Origin: Calendula officinalis
Lineage: Eukaryota; Streptophyta; Magnoliopsida; Asterales; Asteraceae
DNA length: 64,000 bases
NCBI GenBank assembly: GCA_963853835.1
Contig: OY970824.1
Location: 42,726,727 to 42,790,726 of the forward strand
Reading direction: 5' to 3'
The notes under the pieces were generated by a model. It made no database searches. It was not told the DNA's origin and saw only the letters and a list, made by a program, of their open reading frames with translations. The position numbers and the translations under genes were made by a program. Below, one piece after another: positions 53,491-61,415 of the stretch (positions are counted from its first letter, which is position 1; each line of letters opens with the position of its first letter).

Positions 53491-55204
53491 CTCTTCACTG
53501 TTCCCGGCCCGAACTTCATTTTCGGCCCGAACTTCAACCTCGGCCCGAACTCCGACCTCGGCCTGAACTCCGACCTCGGCCTGAACTTCAACCTTGGCCC
53601 GAACATCATCCTCGGCCCGAACACCGAACTTCGGCCCGAACACCACTTTGGCCCGAACATCCAACTTCGGCCCGAACATCCCACTTCGGCCCGAACATCC
53701 CTCTTTGGCCCGAACTCTTCAATATCCAAGATTGTGTGACAAAAGGTGCTATACTAAAACATTTATAACTTTCAGCTCGGGTGTCCGTTTCACGCCCACG
53801 AGTAACCAAAATAGCTGGTTCTTTCGTCACTACCAAGAACAAGTTCGGCCCGAACTCTTCACTGTTCCCGGCCCGAACTTCATTTTCGGCCCGAACTTCA
53901 ACCTCGGCCCGAACTTCAACCTCGGCCCGAATCCGACCTCGGCCCGAACTTCAACCTCGGCCCGAACATCATCCTCGGCCCGAACACCGAATTTCAGCCC
54001 GAACACCACTTCGGCCCGAACACCACTTCGGCCCGAACATCCCACTTCGGCCTGAATACCACTTCGGCCCGAACATCCCTCTTCGGCCCGAACTCTTCAA
54101 TATCCAAGATTGTGTGACAAAAGGTGCTATACTAAAACATTCATAACTTTCAGCTCAGGTGTCCGTTTCACGCCCACGAGTAACCAAAATAACTGGTTCG
54201 TTCGTCACTGCCAAGAACAAGTTCGGCCCGAACTCTTCACTGTTCTCGGCCCGAACTTCATTTTCAGCCCGAACTTCAACCTCGGCCCGAACTCCGACCT
54301 CGGACCGAACATCAACCTCGGCCCGAACATCATCCTCGGCCCGCACACCGAACTTCGGCCCGAACACCATTTCGCCCCGAACACCACTTCGGCCCGAACA
54401 TCCCTCTTCGACAAGAACTCTTCAATATCCAAGATTGTGTGACAAAATGTGCTATACTAAAACATTCATAACTTTCAGCTCGGGTGTCCGTTTCACGCCC
54501 ACGAGTAACCAAAATAGTTGGTTCGTTCGTCACTTCCAAGAACAAGTTCGGCCCGAACTCTTCATTGTTCCCGGCCCGAACTTTATTTTCGGCCCGAACT
54601 TCAACCTCGTCCCGAAATTCAACCTCGGCCCGAACTCCGACCTCGGCCCGAACTTCAACCTCGGCCCGAACATCATCCTCGGCCCGAACACCGAACTTCA
54701 GCCCGAACACCACTTCGGCCCGAACACCACTTCGGCCCGAACATCCCTCTTCGGCCCGAACTCTTCAATATCCAAGATTGTGTGACAAAAGGTGCTATAC
54801 TAAAACATTCATAACTTTCAGCTCGGGTGTCCGTTTCACGCCCACGAGTAACCAAAATAGCTGGTCCGTTCGTCACTGCCAAGAACAAGTTCGGCCCGAA
54901 CTCTTCACTGTTCCCGGCCCGAACTTCATTTTCGGCCCGAACTTCAATATCGACCCGAACTTCTACCTCGGCCCGAACTCCGACCTCGGCCCGAACTTCA
55001 ACCTCGGCCCGAACATCATCCTCGGCCCGACAACGAACTTCGGCCCGAACACCACTTCGGCCCGAACACCACTTCGGCCCGAACATCCCACTTCGGCCCG
55101 AACACCACTTCGGCCTGAACATCCCTCTTCGGCCCGAACTCTTCAATATCCAAGATTGTGTGACAAAAGGTGCTATACTAAAACATTCATAACTTTCAGC
55201 TCGG

Positions 55205-55343
55205 GTGTCCGTTTCACGCCCACGAGTAACAAAAATAGCTGTTTGTTCGTCACTGCAAAGACCAAGTTCAGCCCGAACTCTTCAATATCCAAGATTGTGT
55301 GACAAAAGGTGCTATACTAAAACATTCATAACTTTCAGCTCGG
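55205..55343. repeat. 139-bp mini-monomer lacking the whole subrepeat tail
   Basis: The head passes directly from AAGTTCAGCCCGAACTCTTCA into ATATCCAAGATTGTGTG, with none of the usual subrepeats between. In normal monomers CGGCCCGAACTCTTCA stands at both ends of the tail, so the deletion is what recombination or slippage between these direct repeats would give. The head itself is also more divergent than usual (AACAAAAATAGCTGTTTG, CTGCAAAGACCAAG). Confidence 0.9.
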
Positions 55344-55722
55344 GTGTCCGTTTCACGCCCACGAGTAACCAAAATAGCTGGTTCGTTCGTCACTGCCAAG
55401 AACAAGTTCGGCCCGAACTCTTCACTGTTCCAGGCCCGAACTTCATTTTCGGCCCGAACTTCAACCTCGGCCCGAACTTCAACCTCGGCCCGAACTCCGA
55501 CCTCGGCCCGAACTTCAACCTCGGCCCGAACATCATCCTCAGTCCGAACACCGAACTTCGGCCCGAACACCACTTCGGCCCAAACATCCCACTTCGGCCC
55601 GAACACCACTTTGGCCCGAACATCCCTCTTCGGCCCGAACTCTTCAATATCCAAGATTGTGTGACAAAAGGTGCTATACTAAAACATTCATAACTTTCAG
55701 CTCGGGTGTCCGTTTCACGCCC

Positions 55723-55727
55723 ACGAG
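55723..55727 (+). repeat. Target-site duplication, left copy (ACGAG)
   Basis: The satellite head normally reads CGCCCACGAGTAACC. On the left it is interrupted after ACGAG, and on the right it resumes with ACGAGTAACC after the element. The five-base direct repeat marks integrase-mediated insertion, and 5 bp is usual for plant Ty3/gypsy and Ty1/copia elements. Confidence 0.97.
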
Positions 55728-55815
55728 TGTAACGACCCGAAATTTGTAATAAATAAATTTATAAAAATTATGATAAATACGGATAAATCGTTTAAAGAAC
55801 GTAGGAATTGGTTTC

Positions 55816-55917
55816 GTGTCGTTTGGACACCGTACGAGGAAGTTATGGGCGAAACCGGGTCGACACAAAGATGAAAAAGTGCAGACCTGCTGCCTTAGGA
55901 AGTTCGCGACGCGAACT
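55816..55917 (-). other. LTR segment collinear with the satellite head (minus strand of satellite)
   Basis: The plus strand here contains GGACACC...AAGTTATG (55825-55847) and, 53 nt later, the palindrome AGTTCGCG-A-CGCGAACT. The minus strand of every satellite head contains GGACACC...AAGTTATG, about 47 nt later followed by AGTTCGG-C-CCGAACT-type cores. Over the 23-nt first box I count 17 identical positions without gaps. The order, orientation and spacing of both boxes agree. This is an observation of similarity; common descent is an inference. Confidence 0.5.
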
Positions 55918-56050
55918 ATGGTTCCCGATCGGGAACCGTCTTCAGAGATTTTGGCCTTCGGGCGTGAAGTAGTTCACGACCAGTTAGCGATCGCGATGTT
56001 TGCAAGTAGGAAAGTTAGCGACGCGAACTAAAGTTCACGCCGTGAACTTT
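55901..56050. repeat. Cluster of four perfect palindromes in the 5' LTR
   Basis: Four inverted repeats lie within 150 bp. AGTTCGCG and CGCGAACT flank one A (55901-55917). GGTTCCCGATCGGGAACC has no spacer (55920-55937). GCGATCGC is at 55987-55994. Arms AAAGTTCACG and CGTGAACTTT flank one C (56030-56050). A further half-palindrome, GTTAGCGACGCGAAC, lies at about 56014-56028. Three of the four share AGTTC/GAACT or GGTTC/GAACC half-sites. All four are unchanged in the 3' LTR (61603-61753), although the LTRs differ elsewhere. Confidence 0.9.
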
Positions 56051-56097
56051 GGTCGAGCAGCATTATAGTCGGGTTTTGGCTCATTCATGTCATTTGC

Positions 56098-56377
56098 AAA
56101 CCCTAGTTTCTCTCCCATCGAGTTTGTATACGATTTTGAGTGCAAAGGGTCATTTGGAGCTGATTTCTTGGTCAAATCTTGGGATACTTCACTCCTAGTT
56201 GAAGATTAAAGGTAAATCTTCACTTCTTGATCATGGTAGCTTTAGATCTATGGATCTCTAGGCTTGGGTTTGAAACCCTAGTTATTGGTTACACCTAATA
56301 GATGGTATATTATCAAAGGGAACAAGTGTATGATTATGAATTGCAAGAATCTTGAGGGTTGGTTAAACCTAGGGTTT
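56098..56377. promoter_or_regulatory. Three telo-box octamers in the 5' LTR
   Basis: AAACCCTA occurs at 56098-56105 and 56273-56280 on the plus strand and at 56370-56377 on the minus strand (TAGGGTTT, inside AAACCTAGGGTTT). The telo-box is a known plant promoter element bound by telomere-repeat-binding (TRB) proteins and linked to Polycomb recruitment in Arabidopsis. Its role here is inference. In the 3' LTR the first and third copies persist (61801-61808, 62103-62110) and the second is mutated to AAACCCAAG. Confidence 0.45.
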
Positions 56378-57243
56378 GGTAAACTTCCATAATTGGGGGA
56401 AATGTGTTAATAAGTGTTATCTAGAGATAGATGGACACATTAGTAGTAGTATGTGATGTTGATCATGTTATGATTTATGTATTAGGCTTTTGGTGAAGTC
56501 TTGGAAAGCTGATTGATTGTTGGAGCAAAGAAATTGGCGGAAAGAATACGGTTGGAGCATCTTATTGCTAAGGTGAGTACATGAGACTTTTAAACTGGGT
56601 ACATAGCAGATGGTTTTGAAAGTACATATGATGTTGTATGAGTCTTTATTAACAAATATTTTTATAAAGATAATAATTGAAAATGTATGAGAGTATGTAG
56701 AATGTGATACTAGAATGTGTCTAGTATGATTGATGAATTTGAAGTAAATTATGATAGATTCAAGTAATTATGGAATCTATGTTAATGAACAATAATAATG
56801 AAGTAATTGATTAAAAGAATGTATACGGAGCCTTTATTAATAAATATGTATTAGTAAAGCAATTGGGAATGATTTTATAGTAATGAGTACCTATTGGTAA
56901 GATATACTAATAAAAGTAAAGAACGAATATATATGAGAAAGAATATGATGTGACTAGTAATAATTGTCTATTATAGTCAAGGAAGAGATAAAAGTATTAT
57001 GTTATCGATAAATAAGAAATGTATCTTATGTATAAAGTAAGTATGGACCTCATAGGGTTCATAGATGTAGAAGTAACTGTGGTTGCTTATGATCGGGTCC
57101 ATGGGACCATACAGGTACGTTCACACTGTGATGAACTAATTATATGTCGTTAGTATTAGATGACTAACTTGTTTGATGTTGGATGTGATAGCCGAAGGCT
57201 TTGACTGTCATAACTGATAGGTTATGGTAAGAGATAGATGGTG

Positions 57244-57267
57244 GTGACGCGGGGGACCCCCGGTCAC
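57244..57267 (+). other. GC-rich hairpin in the 5' LTR
   Basis: GTGAC (57244-57248) pairs with GTCAC (57263-57267). Inside lies GGGGG-A-CCCCC (57251-57261). It is a strong inverted repeat in an otherwise AT-rich stretch, just upstream of the TATGTT hairpin series, and is conserved in the 3' LTR at about 62976-62999. Confidence 0.75.
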
Positions 57268-57272
57268 TGGAC

Positions 57273-57605
57273 GGTGGTATATATGTTTATACACCAAGTG
57301 TATATATGTTTATACACTAAGCACACGGGTGCTTCTAGTACGCATATGTTTGGTACTAGGTATATTAGGTTCTAATACATATATGTTTATGTATTAGACA
57401 TGTTGGGCTTCTGGTACATATATGTTTATGTACTAGATATGATTGGGCTTCTGGTACATATATGTTTATGTACTAGATATGATTGGACTTCTGGTACCTA
57501 TATGTTTAGGTACTAGATATGTTTGCTAGGAAAGCAAAGTAGCTAGAGTCACAAAAGGGTGACTAGACGGTATTTATGTAGTTTATATATATGTTTATAT
57601 ATTTA
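57273..57605 (+). repeat. Array of eight hairpins with invariant TATGTT loop, 5' LTR
   Basis: Loops TATGTT sit at 57282, 57305, 57345, 57382, 57421, 57461, 57501 and 57590. Their stems differ: GTATA/TATAC with an outer GGT/ACC after a bulge; AGTGTATA/TATACACT; CTAGTAC(g)CA/TGGTACTAG; TCTAATACATA/TATGTATTAGA (11 bp); CTGGTACATA/TATGTACTAG (twice); CTGGTACCTA/TAGGTACTAG; and TATATA/TATATA. Stem changes on one side are matched on the other, for example A-T to C-G between the 57461 and 57501 hairpins. The 57421, 57461 and 57501 hairpins are part of a 40-bp tandem repeat (57405-57524). The whole array is repeated in the 3' LTR. Confidence 0.85.
57405..57524 (+). repeat. 40-bp tandem repeat, three units, in the 5' LTR
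   Basis: The unit GGGCTTCTGGTACATATATG... to ...ACTAGATATGATT recurs with a 40-bp period (starts near 57405, 57445 and 57485). The third unit carries GGACTT for GGGCTT, plus the paired stem change ACATA to ACCTA and TATGT to TAGGT. A diverged unit of about 36 bp (TTCTAATACATATATG...) precedes it. Confidence 0.88.
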
Positions 57606-57939
57606 TGAAATTACTATTATTGGGGTCTAAAACCCATGTATCTCACGAGGCTATTTTGTCTCACGTACTACGTTTGTTTTGTGGCTATGTACTCAGGTAC
57701 ATGTTTGAAGTGATAGAAGGTTGCACTAGAAGTGGCCTAGAGATGTTTAGCTCGGGAGCTAATAGGTAGATCCCGTTGCCTATGGTTTTGATATACTCGG
57801 TGACACCGTATTTTTGTAAACTCTGATATAAGTTTTAAAGTTTTTGTTAAACCGTATTTTGGACAATATGTCAGATATTGGGAAAATGTATTTTAAATGA
57901 TTTAAACGATGTTTTAAAAAAAATACGGGTGTTACAACT

Positions 57940-57951
57940 TGGTATCAGAGC
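57940..57951 (+). promoter_or_regulatory. Primer-binding site for initiator tRNA-Met
   Basis: TGGTATCAGAGC lies three bases (ACT) after the end of the 5' LTR. It is the complement of the 3' end of plant initiator methionine tRNA and the commonest primer site in plant LTR retrotransposons. Minus-strand DNA synthesis would start here. Its position fixes the 5' LTR boundary and the + orientation of the element. Confidence 0.95.
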
Positions 57952-59059
57952 TGTAGTTTAAGTGAATTAGGTTGGATGTCCATCCTAGTCTTAGACTGTA
58001 GCAATAGGAATGTAAGATTCCTTGAGATCGATAGGTTGACCTTGAGACTTTATGTTAAGTTTAGGGTTGAACCTAGGAGGACCTATAGAAGTTGTTATGA
58101 AATGCGCAATGTGAAGTCTTTTGAGACCGTAAGGCATTGGTAAGAAAGGGTCGACCCCTATGAGAAATGCCATGTTTTGATTTAATTGTGTTGTTTTCGA
58201 TGGTCGAGTTGACCATTTTAATCTTGTCTGTTGAATACGATAGTATGGCGAAAGAATGAATGTGAAAAGTGAATGATCCCCACTAAATTGGGAAGAGTTA
58301 TGAAGGAGAATGTAAACCAGACGTTTGATAACCGTATGAATGAGGGTAGGCGGAATGATTCCAATACCCGTACGAAGGAAGAGTCATCGAATGGCGAAGT
58401 CCGTAGTGGAAGTTACCTACATAAAAAGGTAGCAAGACCTAATCGGAAGAAATTGAAGGATGTTGTATAGGGTCTTCATAGCGTGTAAAACCTATGTGTA
58501 ATTCGGAAGTTTTGAGCCGAAGGTCACGATGTGGTGGATTCGGTAGATTTAGCAAGTGCTAGAGAGTAGCAAATGAAGGAAGAACAATATGGCGACATTG
58601 ACGTCACCATTATTGAAGGATGAGGTGTTGACAAGGTAGAATGTGTTGTATGAAACCTTGTGAAGGAGATCACGGTACAAGATGTTGTGAAATGAACTCA
58701 CGAGTGAGTTGAAATAGGGAATTGACCCGGAAGGGCCACCCCGGAGATCTTGGGTAAGGTGAATGATTTGAGATTATGACTTAATTGTTGTTGTCGCACG
58801 AATTGGTGCCTATAGAAATTGTAGATAAGTTGTATTATGTGGAGATTTAATTCGGGAATAGTCTTCACGGTTAGTATGTGTATAGAAATCATACGTTGGA
58901 AATGATTATGGACCGGTGTGTTGCATGTAGTAAGGATATAAGAGTTGATGCTAATATGTAGTATAAAGGATGAGACTTGAGATATGGTGAGTATTTCTAA
59001 CAAAAATGTAGTAGTACAATGAAGTACTAAGTCTTGATAAGAATTGTTAGTATGTATGA

Positions 59060-59074
59060 TTTTTTTTTTTTTTT
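59060..59074 (+). repeat. T15 homopolymer run
   Basis: Fifteen consecutive T residues follow GTATGA and precede GGAATAGG in the interior of the element. On the minus strand this is an A15 run. No associated SINE or processed sequence is recognisable on either side. Confidence 0.95.
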
Positions 59075-59903
59075 GGAATAGGATCCTTGGAAATGGAATT
59101 TGGATATTCGGCGGGAATCCGGATAAGTAATGTAATATTATACGCGAATGGTAAAGGAAAGAATGACTAAGGTATAGTGATACCTTAGAGTTTATAAATG
59201 GAAAATATGTGTAAAAGAATAAGCGTCGGGGACGACGAAATTTAATCGTTGAAAGCAATTGAGTAAAAGTTGGCGTGTAGCCATAGCAAGTTATGTGACC
59301 GGATTAATGGATTCGATAATCCAAGGTGAGAAGAAGATTGCCGGTAAAAGTGTCATGGCAATAGCGTGATAATATGTGACATAGTGTAGTGTAAGACTAC
59401 GATTGGGAAAGGAATAGTCCTAAGTCCCACGATGTATGAAAGTAGAAAATCGAGTGTTGGGCCATTGGGTGCTAAGTCAAGGGTTACAAGTGTAGACCGG
59501 AGTCGATTGGTTGACTCAAAGATGACCGGGATGACCGGCGAGTTGTGATTAATGGAATGGAGTGATAGCTACTCCCGTAGCGACAAAAGATTTGGAAATG
59601 TGGTAAAAATGAAATGAACTGGTCAATGGTGGTTAATGTGTAAGTGAAACGAGATTTTACTAGTTATCCGCGAGATGCAATGCATGTGCATTATATGATG
59701 GCCTTCAAATGCATATGACAATGAAAAGGCAGTGTCATGTGGATCGTGTTGAGTATTATGTCAAATGAGAAATATGTTAGTTATGAAAGAAAACGATAAT
59801 GTGATATTATGTGAATGGTGCTAGAATGCATGACGAATAATTGGGTGATTGAACGAGTGAGAAAGTAGCAAAGCTACGTGACGTGAAAGGATGGATACCA
59901 AAT

Positions 59904-60131
59904 GGTATTGGTGTGGCATATACATATGTTTGTATATGTGCACAATAGAGATGTATAGATGGTATTGGTGTGGCATATACATATGTTTGTATATGTGCAC
60001 AATAGAGATGTATAGATGGTATTGGTGTGGCATATACATATGTTTGTATATGTGCATAATAGAGATGTATAGATGGTATTGGTGTGGCATATATATATGT
60101 TTGTATATGTGCACAATAGAGGTGTTTAGAT
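59904..60131 (+). repeat. 57-bp tandem repeat, four units, each with a TATGTT hairpin
   Basis: GGTATTGGTGTGGCATATAC recurs at 59904, 59961, 60018 and 60075, an exact 57-bp period. Each unit contains CATATACA-TATGTT-TGTATATG (the fourth has CATATATA on the left arm, a C-G pair becoming T-G), so it has the same loop hexamer as the LTR hairpin array. The end of the fourth unit has drifted (GAGGTGTTTAG). The period is a multiple of three, which opens a repetitive frame on both strands; these frames have no features of a real protein. Confidence 0.95.
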
Positions 60132-60146
60132 TGAATTGGCGTGATA

Positions 60147-60154
<8 letters not shown>

Positions 60155-60176
<22 letters not shown>
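60155..60176. repeat. (TA)11 microsatellite
   Basis: An uninterrupted run of eleven TA dinucleotides lies just downstream of the 57-bp repeats and is flanked by TGTG on the left and TGTATGTG on the right. Confidence 0.95.
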
Positions 60177-60185
<9 letters not shown>

Positions 60186-60710
60186 ATATGTTTATGTGTT
60201 TAAATGATGAACGTAGAACCATGTGGTTAATGATGTATTACTATTATGTTATGGTATATGAGGACCTGGTTCGAAATGCGGGTTGCATTTAGGTCATGTA
60301 AATGTAGGGGATGCCTATGATTTATAGAATGGGAGGAAAGAGAAACTCCTAGTGAGCAAATTATCATTTGATAACCAAAGTATGGTAAACTTGTATGAAA
60401 TAGTGGAATATGTTGCGATAGGAGATCAAATTCCGGTAATTGAGAATAAGGGTTATGAAATTGATCGATCTGATGCAAGGATGGTTGAAAGAAAACTAAG
60501 TGATGGTGTGAGTGACCAAATGTTGGTCAAGAATCGGTAAAGGTCGACGTGACCATATGTGAATGTACAACCCTCAGATAATTGGGGAGAAATTGAAAGT
60601 GTGGAAAAACGGGGACAATTGTTAAGGGAACAATAATGAGTAGAGCCGGAAGTGATATGTTAGTGATGGTGCCCCGTGAGTATGAAATTTGTTAGTTTGG
60701 AAGGGCATGG

Positions 60711-61256
60711 TTGACTTCACGCAAAAGTCAAGTATGACCAATTTGTGATTGGTTGACTTAGTCAAAGATGGGCTTTGACTCTCGTTATGAACGATTAGTG
60801 AATATTGAGAGCATCATGCGTCGATGGTATGTGCGAGAAAAGGGTTAATGGAATAACCAAAAAGAGTTATAGTCGGATTGTGCGACTTTGACCCGTTAGG
60901 ATGTTGTCAAGATTGAATGTGGGAATCGAGTATATGATTGTAGATTGATCATAAATTAAAGGCCAAATGTAAAGGAAAGAAGGATTTATGGGTTCCTTAA
61001 CGAGAAGGGAAATTGTTAAAGTATAGTTGACTTTGTTCTTAAGTCAAAGGTTAGACGATGTTGGAATATGACAACTTGGTTGAAGCTAGACTTTGACACT
61101 CGTGTTGGTCAATTAGTTGATTGTAATGAGTGGGTCATGTCATTTCTATGTGTATAAAATGATCGGGTTTGATTGAAGGATTAAAAGTGTTATGGTCAAA
61201 TTGTGAAATTTTGACCCGTTTGGGTATTATGAGTTTTTTTAAATTTGGGTCTTGAC
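60711..61256. promoter_or_regulatory. Dense cluster of TTGAC/GTCAA motifs (W-box cores)
   Basis: I count 14 occurrences of TTGAC or its complement in 546 bp: 60711, 60727, 60753, 60761, 60775, 60888, 60906, 61027, 61043, 61093, 61108, 61195, 61211 and 61252. About one is expected by chance. TTGAC is the core of the W-box bound by WRKY factors. Several are in the longer form CTTTGACCC or AGTCAAAG, and two sites share a longer context (ATTGTG...TTTGACCCGTT at about 60878 and 61200), so part of the density may come from old local duplication. Confidence 0.4.
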
Positions 61257-61415
61257 CGCTCGGACTTAACGGAGTTAAGTGAACGTTTGGATATGTAATG
61301 ATAACGGAACGGGAATGAGGAAAGTTTGATGGTAATAACCACAAGGGAATGAGAGCGGAATGCTCGGTTGTATGTGGGTTGAAATTCTTAGCGATTCCGA
61401 TGACGAAATCCTTTT

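Larger units (their letters stand above)
1..55727. repeat. Satellite DNA array, left part (about 150 monomers)
   Basis: A head-to-tail tandem array occupies the whole interval and runs off the left edge. I used the landmark GTGTCCGTTTCACG in the conserved head as a counter and found about 150 occurrences, first at 226 and last at 55706. Spacing is nearly always 343-345, 360-363, 377-381 or 396-398 bp. Each monomer has a conserved head (CTTCAATATCCAAG, GTGTGACAAAAGGTGC, ACATTCATAACTTTCAG, CGCCCACGAGTAACC, CACTGCCAAGAACAAG) and a tail of about 10-14 GC-rich subrepeats. There is no embedded gene, RNA gene or transposon before 55728. Open reading frames on both strands are by-products of the 18-bp periodicity. 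The plus strand is C-rich and G-poor in the tail, and CpG density there is very high (about two per 18 bp). Satellite identity is certain; its name and chromosomal position (centromeric, pericentromeric or subtelomeric) cannot be read from the sequence. Confidence 0.98.
51208..55727. repeat. Irregular satellite segment next to the retrotransposon
   Basis: Monomer lengths jump to 415, 455, 325, 379, 355, about 644 (a fused pair), 378, 325, 343, 378, 139 and 362 bp. The 455-bp monomer (51623) has the CTCTTCACTGTTC + TTCATTTTCGG start of the tail twice. The monomer at 53137 is followed by a copy whose head is almost gone. The one at 55205 has lost its whole tail. A five-base loss removes TATAC from GGTGCTATACTAAAAC at about 53108. 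No higher-order period is evident. The last monomer is cut by the retrotransposon after CGCCCACGAG. Confidence 0.85.
55728..57936 (+). repeat. 5' long terminal repeat
   Basis: The left LTR spans 2209 bp from TGTAACGACCCG to ACGGGTGTTACA and matches the right LTR over its whole length. From 5' to 3' it holds an AT-rich start, a cluster of perfect palindromes (55901-56050), three telo-box octamers (56098-56377), a strong plant 5' splice-site string CTAAGGTGAGTAC (56569-56580), a long AT-rich middle, and an array of hairpins with a TATGTT loop (57273-57605). A possible 3' splice site ATGTACTCAG follows (ends 57696). A plausible core promoter is CATTATAGTC near 56061 followed by a pyrimidine-rich leader TTTCTCTCCC, but this is weak. 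A short frame at 55816-56031 starts at GTG and shows no known domain, so it is not called as a gene. The 5' LTR lacks 30 bp present in the 3' copy at about 56289. Confidence 0.96.

Noticed and set aside
177..55693. Hundreds of long open frames on both strands with repetitive products rich in FGPN, ARTSTS, RPELQP or RAEVEV motifs.
   Set aside because: They follow from an 18-bp subrepeat (a multiple of three) without stop codons in most frames. The recurrent monomer-sized ones I checked open at GTG or TTG rather than ATG, occur in several frames and on both strands at once, and restart in every monomer.
1..55727. CRISPR-like regular repeats.
   Set aside because: The units are contiguous and related to each other, with no unique spacers, no leader and no cas genes. 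The adjoining DNA is a plant retrotransposon.
1..55727. rDNA intergenic spacer, which also contains GC-rich subrepeats.
   Set aside because: No 18S, 5.8S, 25S or 5S sequence and no recognisable plant Pol I start motif interrupts 56 kb of array.
1..55727. CENP-B box in the satellite head or tail.
   Set aside because: I looked for TTCG-N4-A-N2-CGGG on both strands in the consensus; the TTCGGCCCGAA cores lack the required A and CGGG spacing.
55816..56031. A 71-residue frame in the 5' LTR and its 67-residue counterpart in the 3' LTR.
   Set aside because: They start at GTG, contain no known domain, lie over the palindrome cluster, and the downstream ends differ because of a one-base indel.
58273..58470. 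Short sense frame with many R, K, N and S residues as a possible gag remnant.
   Set aside because: There is no CCHC knuckle and no capsid motif, and it is only 65 residues. A BLASTX search against plant gag proteins would decide.
58698..59258. A 186-codon antisense frame in the interior of the element.
   Set aside because: It begins at TTG, crosses the T15 run (a lysine string), is of low complexity and matches no family I recognise.
59821..60292. Repetitive frames of about 133 residues on both strands over the 57-bp repeats.
   Set aside because: These are products of the repeat period (57 = 3 x 19), composed of YICLYMC/ICHTNTIYTS-like repeats without features of a functional protein.
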